A stretch of 64,000 bases of DNA from Pseudobutyrivibrio xylanivorans (lineage in GTDB: Bacteria > Bacillota > Clostridia > Lachnospirales > Lachnospiraceae): assembly GCF_010906925.1 (NCBI RefSeq), contig NZ_VTVE01000004.1:220870-284869 (forward strand), written 5' to 3'. A model generated the notes under the pieces. That model was not told the origin of the DNA, did no database searches, and saw only the letters and a program-made list of their open reading frames with translations. Shown here piece after piece: positions 17,092 through 25,149 of this stretch. Both the position numbers and the translations under genes were made by a program. The stretch's first letter is position 1, and each line of letters opens with the position of its first letter.

Positions 17092-17469
17092 ATGAGAGTA
17101 GCGATTGAAGAGTTATCAAAAGTAGAAATTATTACAAGGGAAGCAAAAGTTTCAGAGCTTACAGAAAATGCCTCTCGATTTGGTATTACTGGAATGACAA
17201 TTTATAACGCCTTGGGGTGTGGAGTTCAGCTTGGCACTCAAGAATATGAGAATGAAAAAAGTGATTCGTTAAGACTACTTTCAAAGCAAGTGGTTATGGT
17301 GGTACTTCCTACAAGAGAAGTGGATAGCTTTCTTGATTTTGTAGAGAAATCCCTCTATACAGGTCACATAGGTGATGGAAAAATCTTTGTTACACCAGTT
17401 ACAAATGCCATTAGAGTTCGTACTGGTGAGGAAGGAATGGATGCACTAAAAGAAGGCACACTTGATTAA
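17092..17469 (+). CDS. PII-family nitrogen regulator-like protein
   Basis: 125 residues. Recognised by the PII signature block TGHIGDGKIFV and IRVRTGEEG, which form the ATP-binding cleft, and by FGITGMTIYNA. The T-loop segment (GCGVQLGTQEYENEK) lacks the YRG of GlnB/GlnK with its uridylylated Tyr, so signalling differs from classical PII. It sits between the oxidase and the permease, so it may gate the transporter or operon in response to nucleotide or 2-oxoglutarate state; inference. Start is ATG 17092: AGGAGG (17078-17083) is 8 bases before it but only 2 before ATG 17086. Confidence 0.83.
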   Translation: MRVAIEELSKVEIITREAKVSELTENASRFGITGMTIYNALGCGVQLGTQEYENEKSDSLRLLSKQVVMVVLPTREVDSFLDFVEKSLYTGHIGDGKIFVTPVTNAIRVRTGEEGMDALKEGTLD

Positions 17470-17481
17470 GGAGGGAGTTCT

Positions 17482-18876
17482 ATGGGTGAAAAGAAGATTG
17501 GACTGGGAAGCGTAATTGCTACCGGCGTAGGACTTGTAGTGGCAAGCAGTTGCTTATTATCACTTGGAATAGGAGCTGGAGGGATTGGTACACCATTTAT
17601 AATTACCATGGCAATTGCCTGTGTTGTAAACATCTTAACACTTTTATCAGTTGCAGAATTAAATGCACTTATGCCAAATCTTACAGGGGGACTTGCTCAG
17701 TTTTCCCTTGCTGGCGTCGGACCTTTTATCACAATTATTTGTATGGTTGGAGGCTATTTACTCTGTAACTCCTTGGCTGGCTCAGTTGAGGGAGCTGTAT
17801 TTGGAAATACATTTTCTTCAATGTTTGGTGGTAGTATTCCACCCTGGGTGTTTACAGCGGTTCTTATTGGATTCTTGTTGATTACTAATCTAAATGGTGT
17901 TGATGTATTTATTAAAGTTCAGGATTTTGTTGCCTATGCACTAATAGCGTCTCTTGTAATTATGGGAGTTTTAGGAACTCTTGGAATTGGAACCGGAGAA
18001 GTGGTGAATCAACCTGCAGTACTTGCATCGGATTTTAAGAGCGTTACCGGAATTTGTGGATTGGCATTTTTCCTTTTCGTAGGTGGTGAATATGTAATTC
18101 CTCTTACAAAAAATTGCAGAAATGCAAAAAGAGATATTCCCCTTGGAATGATTCTTAGTATGTTAATTATCCTTGCTATGCAGATTTTTATGGTACTAGG
18201 TTTTAAAAACTACACTCAGTGGGATGAACTTTCTGCAAGTACTACACCACAGATTCTATATGGCAAGATGTTGTTAGGACCAATTGGTAGATATTGGATG
18301 CTTGTAGTTACACTGCTTGCAGCAATTAGTTCCGTAAATACGATAATGAGTTCTCTTTCATACATATTGATGGGTATGTCAAAGATTGAACTTTTACCAG
18401 CGTTTTTTCAAAAGACAAATAAAAAGGGAGCTCCATATATAGGAATAGTAATAGTGGCAACATTTTTCTTGGTAGTGAATATTACAGGATTATCATCCAC
18501 TGATTCAATTTCCTTTATGATTGCGGTTCTTGCTATTTTATGGCTCATAAGCTATATGGTATCAAATCTTGATGTGCTACTTCTTAGAAGACGTTTGCCA
18601 AATGCACCTAGAAATTTTAAGGTGCCATTTGGAAATTTACTTCCGATACTTGGAATTTTAGGTTCGGGCTATATGATTTATAGCATTGATCCAAGTGTAG
18701 AGGTAAAGCTTTTGATTTATAAAGTTGTAGGAATCACCATTGTTGCTCTTTCTATTTATTCGTTCTTTTGGGTAAAGATAAAGGTAAAAAGACCATTATT
18801 TCAGCCATATGCTATTAAAGAGGTGATGGCCATGGAAAGTGATTTATATTCAAAGTTTCATAAAAAAGTAGGTTAA
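17482..18876 (+). CDS. APC-superfamily amino acid permease
   Basis: 464 residues with about 12 hydrophobic segments spread along its length. The N-terminus (GLGSVIATGVGLVVASSCLL) matches the Gly-rich first helix of APC transporters. It probably imports the amino acid or amine oxidised by the surrounding enzymes, in symport with protons or Na+. It lies 12 bases after the PII gene (SD AAGGAGGG) and 20 before the last operon gene, so regulation is shared. Confidence 0.9.
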   Translation: MGEKKIGLGSVIATGVGLVVASSCLLSLGIGAGGIGTPFIITMAIACVVNILTLLSVAELNALMPNLTGGLAQFSLAGVGPFITIICMVGGYLLCNSLAGSVEGAVFGNTFSSMFGGSIPPWVFTAVLIGFLLITNLNGVDVFIKVQDFVAYALIASLVIMGVLGTLGIGTGEVVNQPAVLASDFKSVTGICGLAFFLFVGGEYVIPLTKNCRNAKRDIPLGMILSMLIILAMQIFMVLGFKNYTQWDELSASTTPQILYGKMLLGPIGRYWMLVVTLLAAISSVNTIMSSLSYILMGMSKIELLPAFFQKTNKKGAPYIGIVIVATFFLVVNITGLSSTDSISFMIAVLAILWLISYMVSNLDVLLLRRRLPNAPRNFKVPFGNLLPILGILGSGYMIYSIDPSVEVKLLIYKVVGITIVALSIYSFFWVKIKVKRPLFQPYAIKEVMAMESDLYSKFHKKVG

Positions 18877-18896
18877 GTATAAAGGAGGAATATGTT

Positions 18897-20063
18897 ATGG
18901 CAGATGTAATGACAAAGGATTTTCAGGATACAAAGATTGATTTACTTTATTTAAGTGAGCCGGATATGATTAAGGCTGGTGTTAATGATGTTAAAGCTTG
19001 CACTTCTTGTATGGAAGAGTTGCTTGTAACACTTGATAAAGGTGATTATTTAATGGGTGGTGAAAATGGAAACTCTCACGGAACAATGATTACTTTCCCT
19101 GACAATCCAATTTTCCCAAACATGCCAAAGAGTGGTCCTGATAGAAGATTTATGGCCATGCCAGCATACGTTGGTGGCGAGACAGATATGGCAGGTATGA
19201 AATGGTACGGCTCAAATGTTGAAAATAGAGAAAAAGGTCTTCCTAGATCTATTCTTATGGTAATGCTAAATGATAAGGATACAGGAGCTCCACTTTCACT
19301 TATGTCAGCAAACCTTTTATCTGCTTATAGAACATCTGGTATCCCAGGTGCTGGCGTAAAGAATTTGGCGGTTAAGGATGCAAAGGTACTTGGTATCGTA
19401 GGACCAGGCGTAATCAATATCACAGCTATAGAAACATTTGCAGCCCTTCGACCAACACTTGATACATTAAAGATTAAAGGTAGAGGTAAGGCTTCAATCG
19501 ATAGATGTATTGAATTTGTAAAGGAAAATCTTCCACAGTTTAAGACAATTAAGGTGGTTGACACTTTGGAGGAATGTGTAAGAGATTCAGATATCTTAAG
19601 TTTTGCTACATCAACTGCAATGGGTATGGATAGAAGCCAGTATCCATTTGTTAAAGAAGAATGGATTAAACCAGGCGCATTATTCTGTGTCCCAGGTTCT
19701 TGTGATTTTTCAGATGAATTTATCTGTAGCGGCAAGGCGAAGCTTGTATGCGATAATATTAAACTATACGAGGCTTGGGCTGAGGAGTATCCTTATCCAA
19801 CATATAATCAGATTTATATTCCAGGATGTTTGTGGCTTGATCTTGTTCACGATGGAAAGCTTTCAAAGGACAAGATTATCAACCTCGGTGCAATTCTTGC
19901 CGGCAAGGAAGAGGGCAGAACATCAGATGATGAAATTATCATTTATTCAGTAGGTGGCATGCCTGTTGAGGATGTTGCTTGGGGCAAGAAGTGCTATGAA
20001 AAAGCATTGGAGCTTGGAATTGGTACAAAGCTTAATCTTTGGGATAAGCCATATTTATTCTAA
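18897..20063 (+). CDS. ornithine cyclodeaminase/mu-crystallin family protein
   Basis: 388 residues, somewhat longer than the ~330 of typical OCD. The NAD(P)-binding fold is marked by AKVLGIVGPGVINITAIETF (~residues 161-180), preceded by the family segment LLSAYRTSGIPGAGV. OCD-family enzymes convert ornithine to proline or act as ketimine reductases; some relatives are annotated as amine oxidase accessory subunits. Beside an imine-forming oxidase and RidA, a ketimine-reductase role is attractive but unproven. SD AAAGGAGG. Last gene of the operon; no convincing terminator hairpin follows. Confidence 0.8.
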   Translation: MADVMTKDFQDTKIDLLYLSEPDMIKAGVNDVKACTSCMEELLVTLDKGDYLMGGENGNSHGTMITFPDNPIFPNMPKSGPDRRFMAMPAYVGGETDMAGMKWYGSNVENREKGLPRSILMVMLNDKDTGAPLSLMSANLLSAYRTSGIPGAGVKNLAVKDAKVLGIVGPGVINITAIETFAALRPTLDTLKIKGRGKASIDRCIEFVKENLPQFKTIKVVDTLEECVRDSDILSFATSTAMGMDRSQYPFVKEEWIKPGALFCVPGSCDFSDEFICSGKAKLVCDNIKLYEAWAEEYPYPTYNQIYIPGCLWLDLVHDGKLSKDKIINLGAILAGKEEGRTSDDEIIIYSVGGMPVEDVAWGKKCYEKALELGIGTKLNLWDKPYLF

Positions 20064-20250
20064 GTATAATCATATAAACATATAAACAACTTATAATCAG
20101 TATTCTCCATAATAAAGCGAGGGAGGCGTCTACTATAATTTGTGGGCGTCTTTTTCGCATTTTTACTGAAAAGTGTTATATTTATAATTGGTATGATTTT
20201 TGTGTACCAGAAGCTATTACATGTTTAGACGGGATTTCGGAGGTAATTTT

Positions 20251-20931
20251 ATGAAAAAGAGATTAGCAATAGTACCTATTGTTGCATCTATGGTATTAGT
20301 GTTTGGATGTGGAAAGACTGAAGAGGCTGTAGCACCTGAAGAAGAGCAGCAGGCAGTTGAAGATGCTATAGAATCAGCAGCTTCTCAGGAGCAGACTGAG
20401 GCTGTAGAAGAAGTGGACAGCACTGATGAGGAAGAGCCAGTACTTCCAGAAATTGATATTTCTGGTTGCGATACTTTCACTCAGATAGTAGATAAAAAGC
20501 TTGAGCCTGGAATGGGCTATGCCAACGAGAAAATTGGTGATGAGGATGTTCTTCTTGTGTGTGATATGACTTATGATGATCAAGAAGGCCATACGGCATC
20601 TATAGATTCCATAATCTTTTGTTATATTGATGGTGTGCCTGTAGAGATTGGAAGTGTGGTTGCTGCAGGAACAGCTTATCCTATTGCGGTAGAGGATGGC
20701 GTTTTGTATGTAGGAAGAGGTCACTCAATCAGCAAGTACACTATAGAAAACAGTGAGCTTGTTCATGTGGCTACAGCTGGTGTTGATTATGGAGTAGATG
20801 GAAGCGAGACATACTACTATCAAGAAGGTGATGGTGAAGAAGAGACTTTAGAAAATGATGAGAAATACAACCAGCTTGCAGATGAGTATTTTGATGCATC
20901 TATAGTTGATTTTACAGTGGTTGTGGAATAA
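20251..20931 (+). CDS. lipoprotein of unknown function
   Basis: 226 residues. Starts MKKRLAIVPIVASMVLVFGC: a lipoprotein signal with lipobox VFGC, the lipidated residue being Cys20. A Glu/Ala-rich acidic linker (~25-60) separates the anchor from a ~165-residue globular part with no recognised domain, ending in beta-strand-like sequence. Expected on the outer face of the membrane. Start is ATG 20251 because GGAGGT lies ~6 bases before it, while the upstream in-frame ATG codons lack an SD and would spoil the signal peptide. It stands alone and is followed by a strong terminator. Confidence 0.75.
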   Translation: MKKRLAIVPIVASMVLVFGCGKTEEAVAPEEEQQAVEDAIESAASQEQTEAVEEVDSTDEEEPVLPEIDISGCDTFTQIVDKKLEPGMGYANEKIGDEDVLLVCDMTYDDQEGHTASIDSIIFCYIDGVPVEIGSVVAAGTAYPIAVEDGVLYVGRGHSISKYTIENSELVHVATAGVDYGVDGSETYYYQEGDGEEETLENDEKYNQLADEYFDASIVDFTVVVE

Positions 20932-20987
20932 TAGTTGATGCCTGTTTTAGGGGCAGCAGCAGTCTAAAAAGCCGGCAGATTGTACAA

Positions 20988-21040
20988 AAACGTCCTAAAA
21001 TGGTACACTTATTGTGTCTGTTTAGGACGTTTATTTTTTT
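20988..21040 (+). terminator. rho-independent terminator after the lipoprotein gene
   Basis: 12-bp stem AAACGTCCTAAA/TTTAGGACGTTT (20988-20999 with 21021-21032), then TTATTTTTTT. Separates the lipoprotein gene from fmt. Confidence 0.88.
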
Positions 21041-21106
21041 GCTTTTTGCACTGATTGAGTTTTACAGTGTAATTTACAGTAGGCTTTTTGAAAGGACTCG
21101 ATATAG

Positions 21107-22042
21107 ATGAAAGTAGTTTTCATGGGTACACCAGATTTTGCGGTGGAGACATTAAAGGCAATATATGAGGCTGGTCATGAGGTAATACTTGTAGTTAGTC
21201 AGCCAGATAAGCCAAAGGGACGTAGCGGTAAGCTTCAGCCTACTCCGGTTAAGGAGTTTGCTATGGAACATGATATTCCAGTATATCAGCCAGTTAAAAT
21301 CAGAGCTGAGGAATCAGTGGAGTATCTGAAGCAATATGAGGCGGATGTGTTTGTTGTAGCTGCATTTGGCCAGATTTTACCAAAGGTAATTCTTGATATG
21401 CCACGTCTTGGATGTGTAAATGTCCATGGCTCACTTCTTCCTAAGTATCGCGGCGCCGCTCCAATTCAGTGGGCAGTTATAAATGGCGAGAAAGTATCTG
21501 GTAATACAACTATGCTTATGGGGCCAGGACTTGATGATGGAGATATGCTTCTTAAGTCAGAGGTAGAGCTTGCAGCTGACGAGACAGGCGGCAGCTTATT
21601 TGATAAATTGGCACTTGATGGTGGCAAGCTTGCAGTTAAAACTATCGAGGCTCTTGAAAGAGGTGAGATTACTCCTGTTCCTCAGGATGAATCACAGGCC
21701 ACACACGTTGGCATGATTAAAAAGGAAATGGGAAATATTGACTGGAGCAAGCCAGCGGAAGAAATAGAGCGCCTTATTAGAGGCCTCAATCCATGGCCAT
21801 CAGCATTTACATTTTTAAATGGCAAGCAGGTAAAAATCTGGAAGGCCACAGTGGTAGATAAAACTGGTGCTCCAGGTACTATTATTTCTGTAGATAAAAA
21901 CGTATTTACGGTAGCATGTGGCAAGCAGGCTCTTGAGATAAATGAGCTTCAGCTTGAGGGCAAGAAGCGTATGAATGCAGGTGATTTCCTTAGAGGTAAT
22001 GCACTTGAAGCGGGAGCAACATTCTCTTCAAATAGAGAATAA
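21107..22042 (+). CDS. fmt: methionyl-tRNA formyltransferase
   Basis: 311 residues, normal length. Formylates initiator Met-tRNA with 10-formyl-THF. N-terminal formyltransferase domain shows VVFMGTPDFAV, VSQPDKPKGR, the catalytic NVHGSLLPKYRGAAPI (Asn/His) and GPGLDDGDML (Asp); the C-terminal OB-like domain binds tRNA. First gene of the housekeeping run fmt-rsmB-rlmN-PP2C-PASTA kinase-rsgA. Its functional partner def is separated from it here, at 33.1 kb. SD AAAGGA. Confidence 0.96.
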   Translation: MKVVFMGTPDFAVETLKAIYEAGHEVILVVSQPDKPKGRSGKLQPTPVKEFAMEHDIPVYQPVKIRAEESVEYLKQYEADVFVVAAFGQILPKVILDMPRLGCVNVHGSLLPKYRGAAPIQWAVINGEKVSGNTTMLMGPGLDDGDMLLKSEVELAADETGGSLFDKLALDGGKLAVKTIEALERGEITPVPQDESQATHVGMIKKEMGNIDWSKPAEEIERLIRGLNPWPSAFTFLNGKQVKIWKATVVDKTGAPGTIISVDKNVFTVACGKQALEINELQLEGKKRMNAGDFLRGNALEAGATFSSNRE

Positions 22043-22095
22043 TAGCTATTACTTTGGATGTTAATCCAGAGTTATGAAGTAAACGAGGTTATTAA

Positions 22096-23367
22096 ATGGC
22101 AGGAATTAGCAATAGAGAAATCGCCCTTGAGACTTTGATTGAAATATTGGAGCATGGTCAGTTTTCTCATATTTACCTAAAGGCTGTCCTTGATAAATAT
22201 TCTTTTCTGGATAAAAACGAGAGGGCCTTTATCAATCGCCTGGTAAATGGCACTGTTGAGAGGAAAATCCAGCTGGATTACATTATCGACAGTTTTTCTA
22301 AAACAAAAGCAAAAAAGATGAAACCTCTCATTCGTACCATTATGCGAATGGGAGTTTATGAGATATTTTATATGGATGCAGTTCCTGATTCTGCCACTTG
22401 TAATGAGTATGTTAAGCTGGCAAAAAAGAGAGGATTTGCAGGTCTTTCAGGATTTGTAAATGGTGTTCTTAGAAATATTTCTAGAAATAAAAACAAAATA
22501 GAATTTAAAGAGCTATGCGTCAAATACTCAATACCTCAGTGGCTAGTAGATAAATGGACAAAAGACTACGGGGTAGATGAGGCCGAGGCCATTATGGCTG
22601 GCTTTTTGGAGCCACAGGATCTTTGCGTAAGAGTTAATACATCTAAGATTACTAGAGAAGATTTAGTAAAGAACTTAGAGGAATCTGGGGTTAAAGTTCG
22701 TATATGCGATTCACTTGACAGCGCTTTGTATATATCAGGCTACGATTCATTGGCATCCCTAGATGCATTTAAAAAGGGTCTGTTTTACGTTCAGGATTAT
22801 TCATCCCAGCTAGTGCCAAAGCTTGCAGGTGTTAAGGCTACAGACCATATTATTGATGTATGCTCTGCTCCTGGAGGCAAGGCTCTCCACTGTGGAGAAT
22901 TGGCAAGTGATGGACTGGTTGTTGCCAGAGATTTAACAGACGCTAAGGTATCACTTATTCAGGAGAATATTAATAGAACTGGTGCTACTAATGTGACTGC
23001 AGTCAAATGGGATGCCACAGTTCTTGATGAAGATGCAGTTCGTAAATACGATATCGTAATTGCGGATTTACCTTGTTCTGGATTAGGAATTATTAAGAAA
23101 AAGCCAGATATAAAATACAATCAGACAGAAGATACCCTTGCCGAGCTTGTTGCTCTCCAGGGACAGATACTTGATACTGTTTGTGAGTATGTTAAGGATG
23201 GTGGAGTTTTGTGCTATAGCACATGCACCATCAATAAAGATGAAAATGAAAATCAGGTAGAGCACTTCTTATCATCACATAAGGATTTTAAGATGGAAGA
23301 GATGACTCAGCTTTTACCTGACAGAGAACATGATGGATTTTTTATATGTGTAATGAAAAAGAATTAG
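22096..23367 (+). CDS. rsmB: 16S rRNA (cytosine-967-C5)-methyltransferase
   Basis: 423 residues. N-terminal NusB-like RNA-binding domain (~1-130), then a SAM-dependent m5C methyltransferase: SAM loop DVCSAPGGKA, motif IV LPCSGLG and motif VI CYSTCT supplying the two catalytic Cys. Modifies 16S rRNA in ribosome assembly. It follows fmt by ~53 bases and overlaps rlmN by 22 bases, indicating translational coupling. Confidence 0.94.
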   Translation: MAGISNREIALETLIEILEHGQFSHIYLKAVLDKYSFLDKNERAFINRLVNGTVERKIQLDYIIDSFSKTKAKKMKPLIRTIMRMGVYEIFYMDAVPDSATCNEYVKLAKKRGFAGLSGFVNGVLRNISRNKNKIEFKELCVKYSIPQWLVDKWTKDYGVDEAEAIMAGFLEPQDLCVRVNTSKITREDLVKNLEESGVKVRICDSLDSALYISGYDSLASLDAFKKGLFYVQDYSSQLVPKLAGVKATDHIIDVCSAPGGKALHCGELASDGLVVARDLTDAKVSLIQENINRTGATNVTAVKWDATVLDEDAVRKYDIVIADLPCSGLGIIKKKPDIKYNQTEDTLAELVALQGQILDTVCEYVKDGGVLCYSTCTINKDENENQVEHFLSSHKDFKMEEMTQLLPDREHDGFFICVMKKN

Positions 23368-24410
23368 TTGATATTAGATCCTTTAATTTAATAGAGCTTA
23401 CAGATTATGTTACAGGGGATTTAGGTGAGCCAAAATTTAGAGCAAAGCAGCTCTATGAGTGGATGCATCAACATCTGGCATTAGACTATGATGAGATGAA
23501 AAATATTCCAAAGTCCCTTAAGGAAAAGCTACTGGCTAAATGCAATTATCATAATCTTGAGCAGATAGATTTGCAGATTTCTAAAATCGATGCCACTAGA
23601 AAATATCTATTTAGATTATACGATGGCGAGATGGTAGAGAGTGTGTGGATGAGCTACAAACACGGCAATTCTGTGTGCATTTCATCTCAGGTGGGATGTA
23701 AAATGGGCTGTCGCTTTTGCGCATCTACTTTGGATGGTTGGGTGAGAAATCTGACACCTTCAGAGATGCTTGGCCAGATATATGCTATCCAAAGAGATAC
23801 TGGTGAGAGAGTTTCTAATGTTGTTGTCATGGGCACAGGCGAGCCTATGGACAACTATGATAATATAGTAAAATTTGTTAGACTATTATCTGATGAGAAT
23901 GGACTGAACATTTCTCAGAGAAATATTACAGTGTCCACTTGTGGCATTGTTCCTAAAATCAAACAGTTGGCAGAGGAGGATTTAACAATCACTCTTGCAA
24001 TTTCTCTCCATGCACCTAATCAAGCTAAGAGAGCTGAGCTTATGCCTATCGCTAACAAATACGATATCCACGAGCTTATAGATGCATGTCAGTATTACTT
24101 TGAGAAGACTGGAAGGCGCATCACATTTGAATATTCACTTGTGGGTGGAGTCAATGATCGTGATGAAGACGCAAAGGAATTAGGAGAGTTAATTGGCCAT
24201 CTTAATTGCCATGTTAATCTGATTCCAGTCAACCCAATCAAGGAACGAGATTTCGTTAGTCCTAGTATGGACAGAGCCTATGCGTTCCAAAAAAAGATTG
24301 AAAAATATGTCAATAATGCTACTATTAGAAGGGAAATGGGCCGGGATATTGACGGGGCCTGTGGACAGTTGAGAAAGCGCAAAATGGACGCTTCGAAAGG
24401 GACTATTTAA
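23346..24410 (+). CDS. rlmN: dual-specificity RNA methyltransferase RlmN
   Basis: 354 residues. Radical SAM enzyme making m2A at 23S A2503 and A37 of some tRNAs. The cluster motif is CKMGCRFC, preceded by SVCISSQVG; GTGEPMDNYDN and the C-terminal GACGQL (mechanistic Cys) are both typical. The start overlaps the end of rsmB by 22 bases and has only a weak SD, so translation probably depends on rsmB. Its stop overlaps the ATG of the next gene (TAATG). Confidence 0.95.
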   Translation: MCNEKELVDIRSFNLIELTDYVTGDLGEPKFRAKQLYEWMHQHLALDYDEMKNIPKSLKEKLLAKCNYHNLEQIDLQISKIDATRKYLFRLYDGEMVESVWMSYKHGNSVCISSQVGCKMGCRFCASTLDGWVRNLTPSEMLGQIYAIQRDTGERVSNVVVMGTGEPMDNYDNIVKFVRLLSDENGLNISQRNITVSTCGIVPKIKQLAEEDLTITLAISLHAPNQAKRAELMPIANKYDIHELIDACQYYFEKTGRRITFEYSLVGGVNDRDEDAKELGELIGHLNCHVNLIPVNPIKERDFVSPSMDRAYAFQKKIEKYVNNATIRREMGRDIDGACGQLRKRKMDASKGTI

Positions 24411-25129
24411 TGATAAGTTGTGCAAAAACTGATGTAGGTATTAAGCGTAAGGTTAATCAGGATGCCATCTTTTATTCAGACACAGCTGTCGGCAAGTTAC
24501 CTAATTTGTATTTGGTTGCCGATGGCATGGGAGGAGAACTGGCAGGCGATTATGCTTCTGCAAAATGCGTCGAGACAATTATTAATTGCATAAAGAAGTC
24601 AAAAGAGACAGAGCCTGTTAGAATTCTTGAAGAGGCAATTCAGACTGCTAACAATCTGATTTACGCTGAGTCTAAATCAGACCCTGGCAAGGCAGGTATG
24701 GGCACTACACTTGTTATGGCCACCATTATAGATGGTCATTTATTCGTGGCAAATGTAGGTGACAGCAGACTGTATGTTGCCAACTCATCCAAGGTATTGC
24801 AAGTGACCAAGGATCACTCGGTTGTTGCAGAGCTTGTTCGTACAGGTGAGCTTGATGAAGATGATGCTCGCACTGACAAGCGTAAAAATATGATTACAAG
24901 AGCAGTTGGTGCTGAGAGCGCTATTGCTGCAGATTATTTTGATGTTGCTCTTAAGGGCCGTGAGCATATTTTACTGTGTTCAGACGGTCTTACAAATATG
25001 GTTTCAGACAAAGAGATTCTTTCAATACTCAAATCAGCGGACAGTATTGAAGACCGTGCCACTCGTTTAGTGGAACTGGCAAATAGCTACGGTGGCAAGG
25101 ACAATATCTCAGTTATTATTGTTGAATAA
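24410..25129 (+). CDS. PP2C-family serine/threonine phosphatase (Stp/PrpC)
   Basis: 239 residues, the small bacterial PPM form. Metal-binding motifs: VNQDA near the start, LVADGMGGELAG, NVGDSRLYV, LLCSDGLTNMV and GGKDNISVIIV at the end. It reverses phosphorylation by the PASTA kinase that follows 20 bases later; this pair is standard in Firmicutes and tunes cell wall growth, division and translation factors. Translationally coupled to rlmN by a one-base overlap. Confidence 0.93.
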   Translation: MISCAKTDVGIKRKVNQDAIFYSDTAVGKLPNLYLVADGMGGELAGDYASAKCVETIINCIKKSKETEPVRILEEAIQTANNLIYAESKSDPGKAGMGTTLVMATIIDGHLFVANVGDSRLYVANSSKVLQVTKDHSVVAELVRTGELDEDDARTDKRKNMITRAVGAESAIAADYFDVALKGREHILLCSDGLTNMVSDKEILSILKSADSIEDRATRLVELANSYGGKDNISVIIVE

Positions 25130-25149
25130 TCTTACAAAAAGGAGAATAC

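Noticed and set aside
20115..20160. Possible terminator after the OCD-family gene
   Set aside because: GGCGTC is present as a direct, not inverted, repeat; only a weak wobble-rich pairing GCGAGGG with TTTTCGC is possible, so I do not call a terminator.
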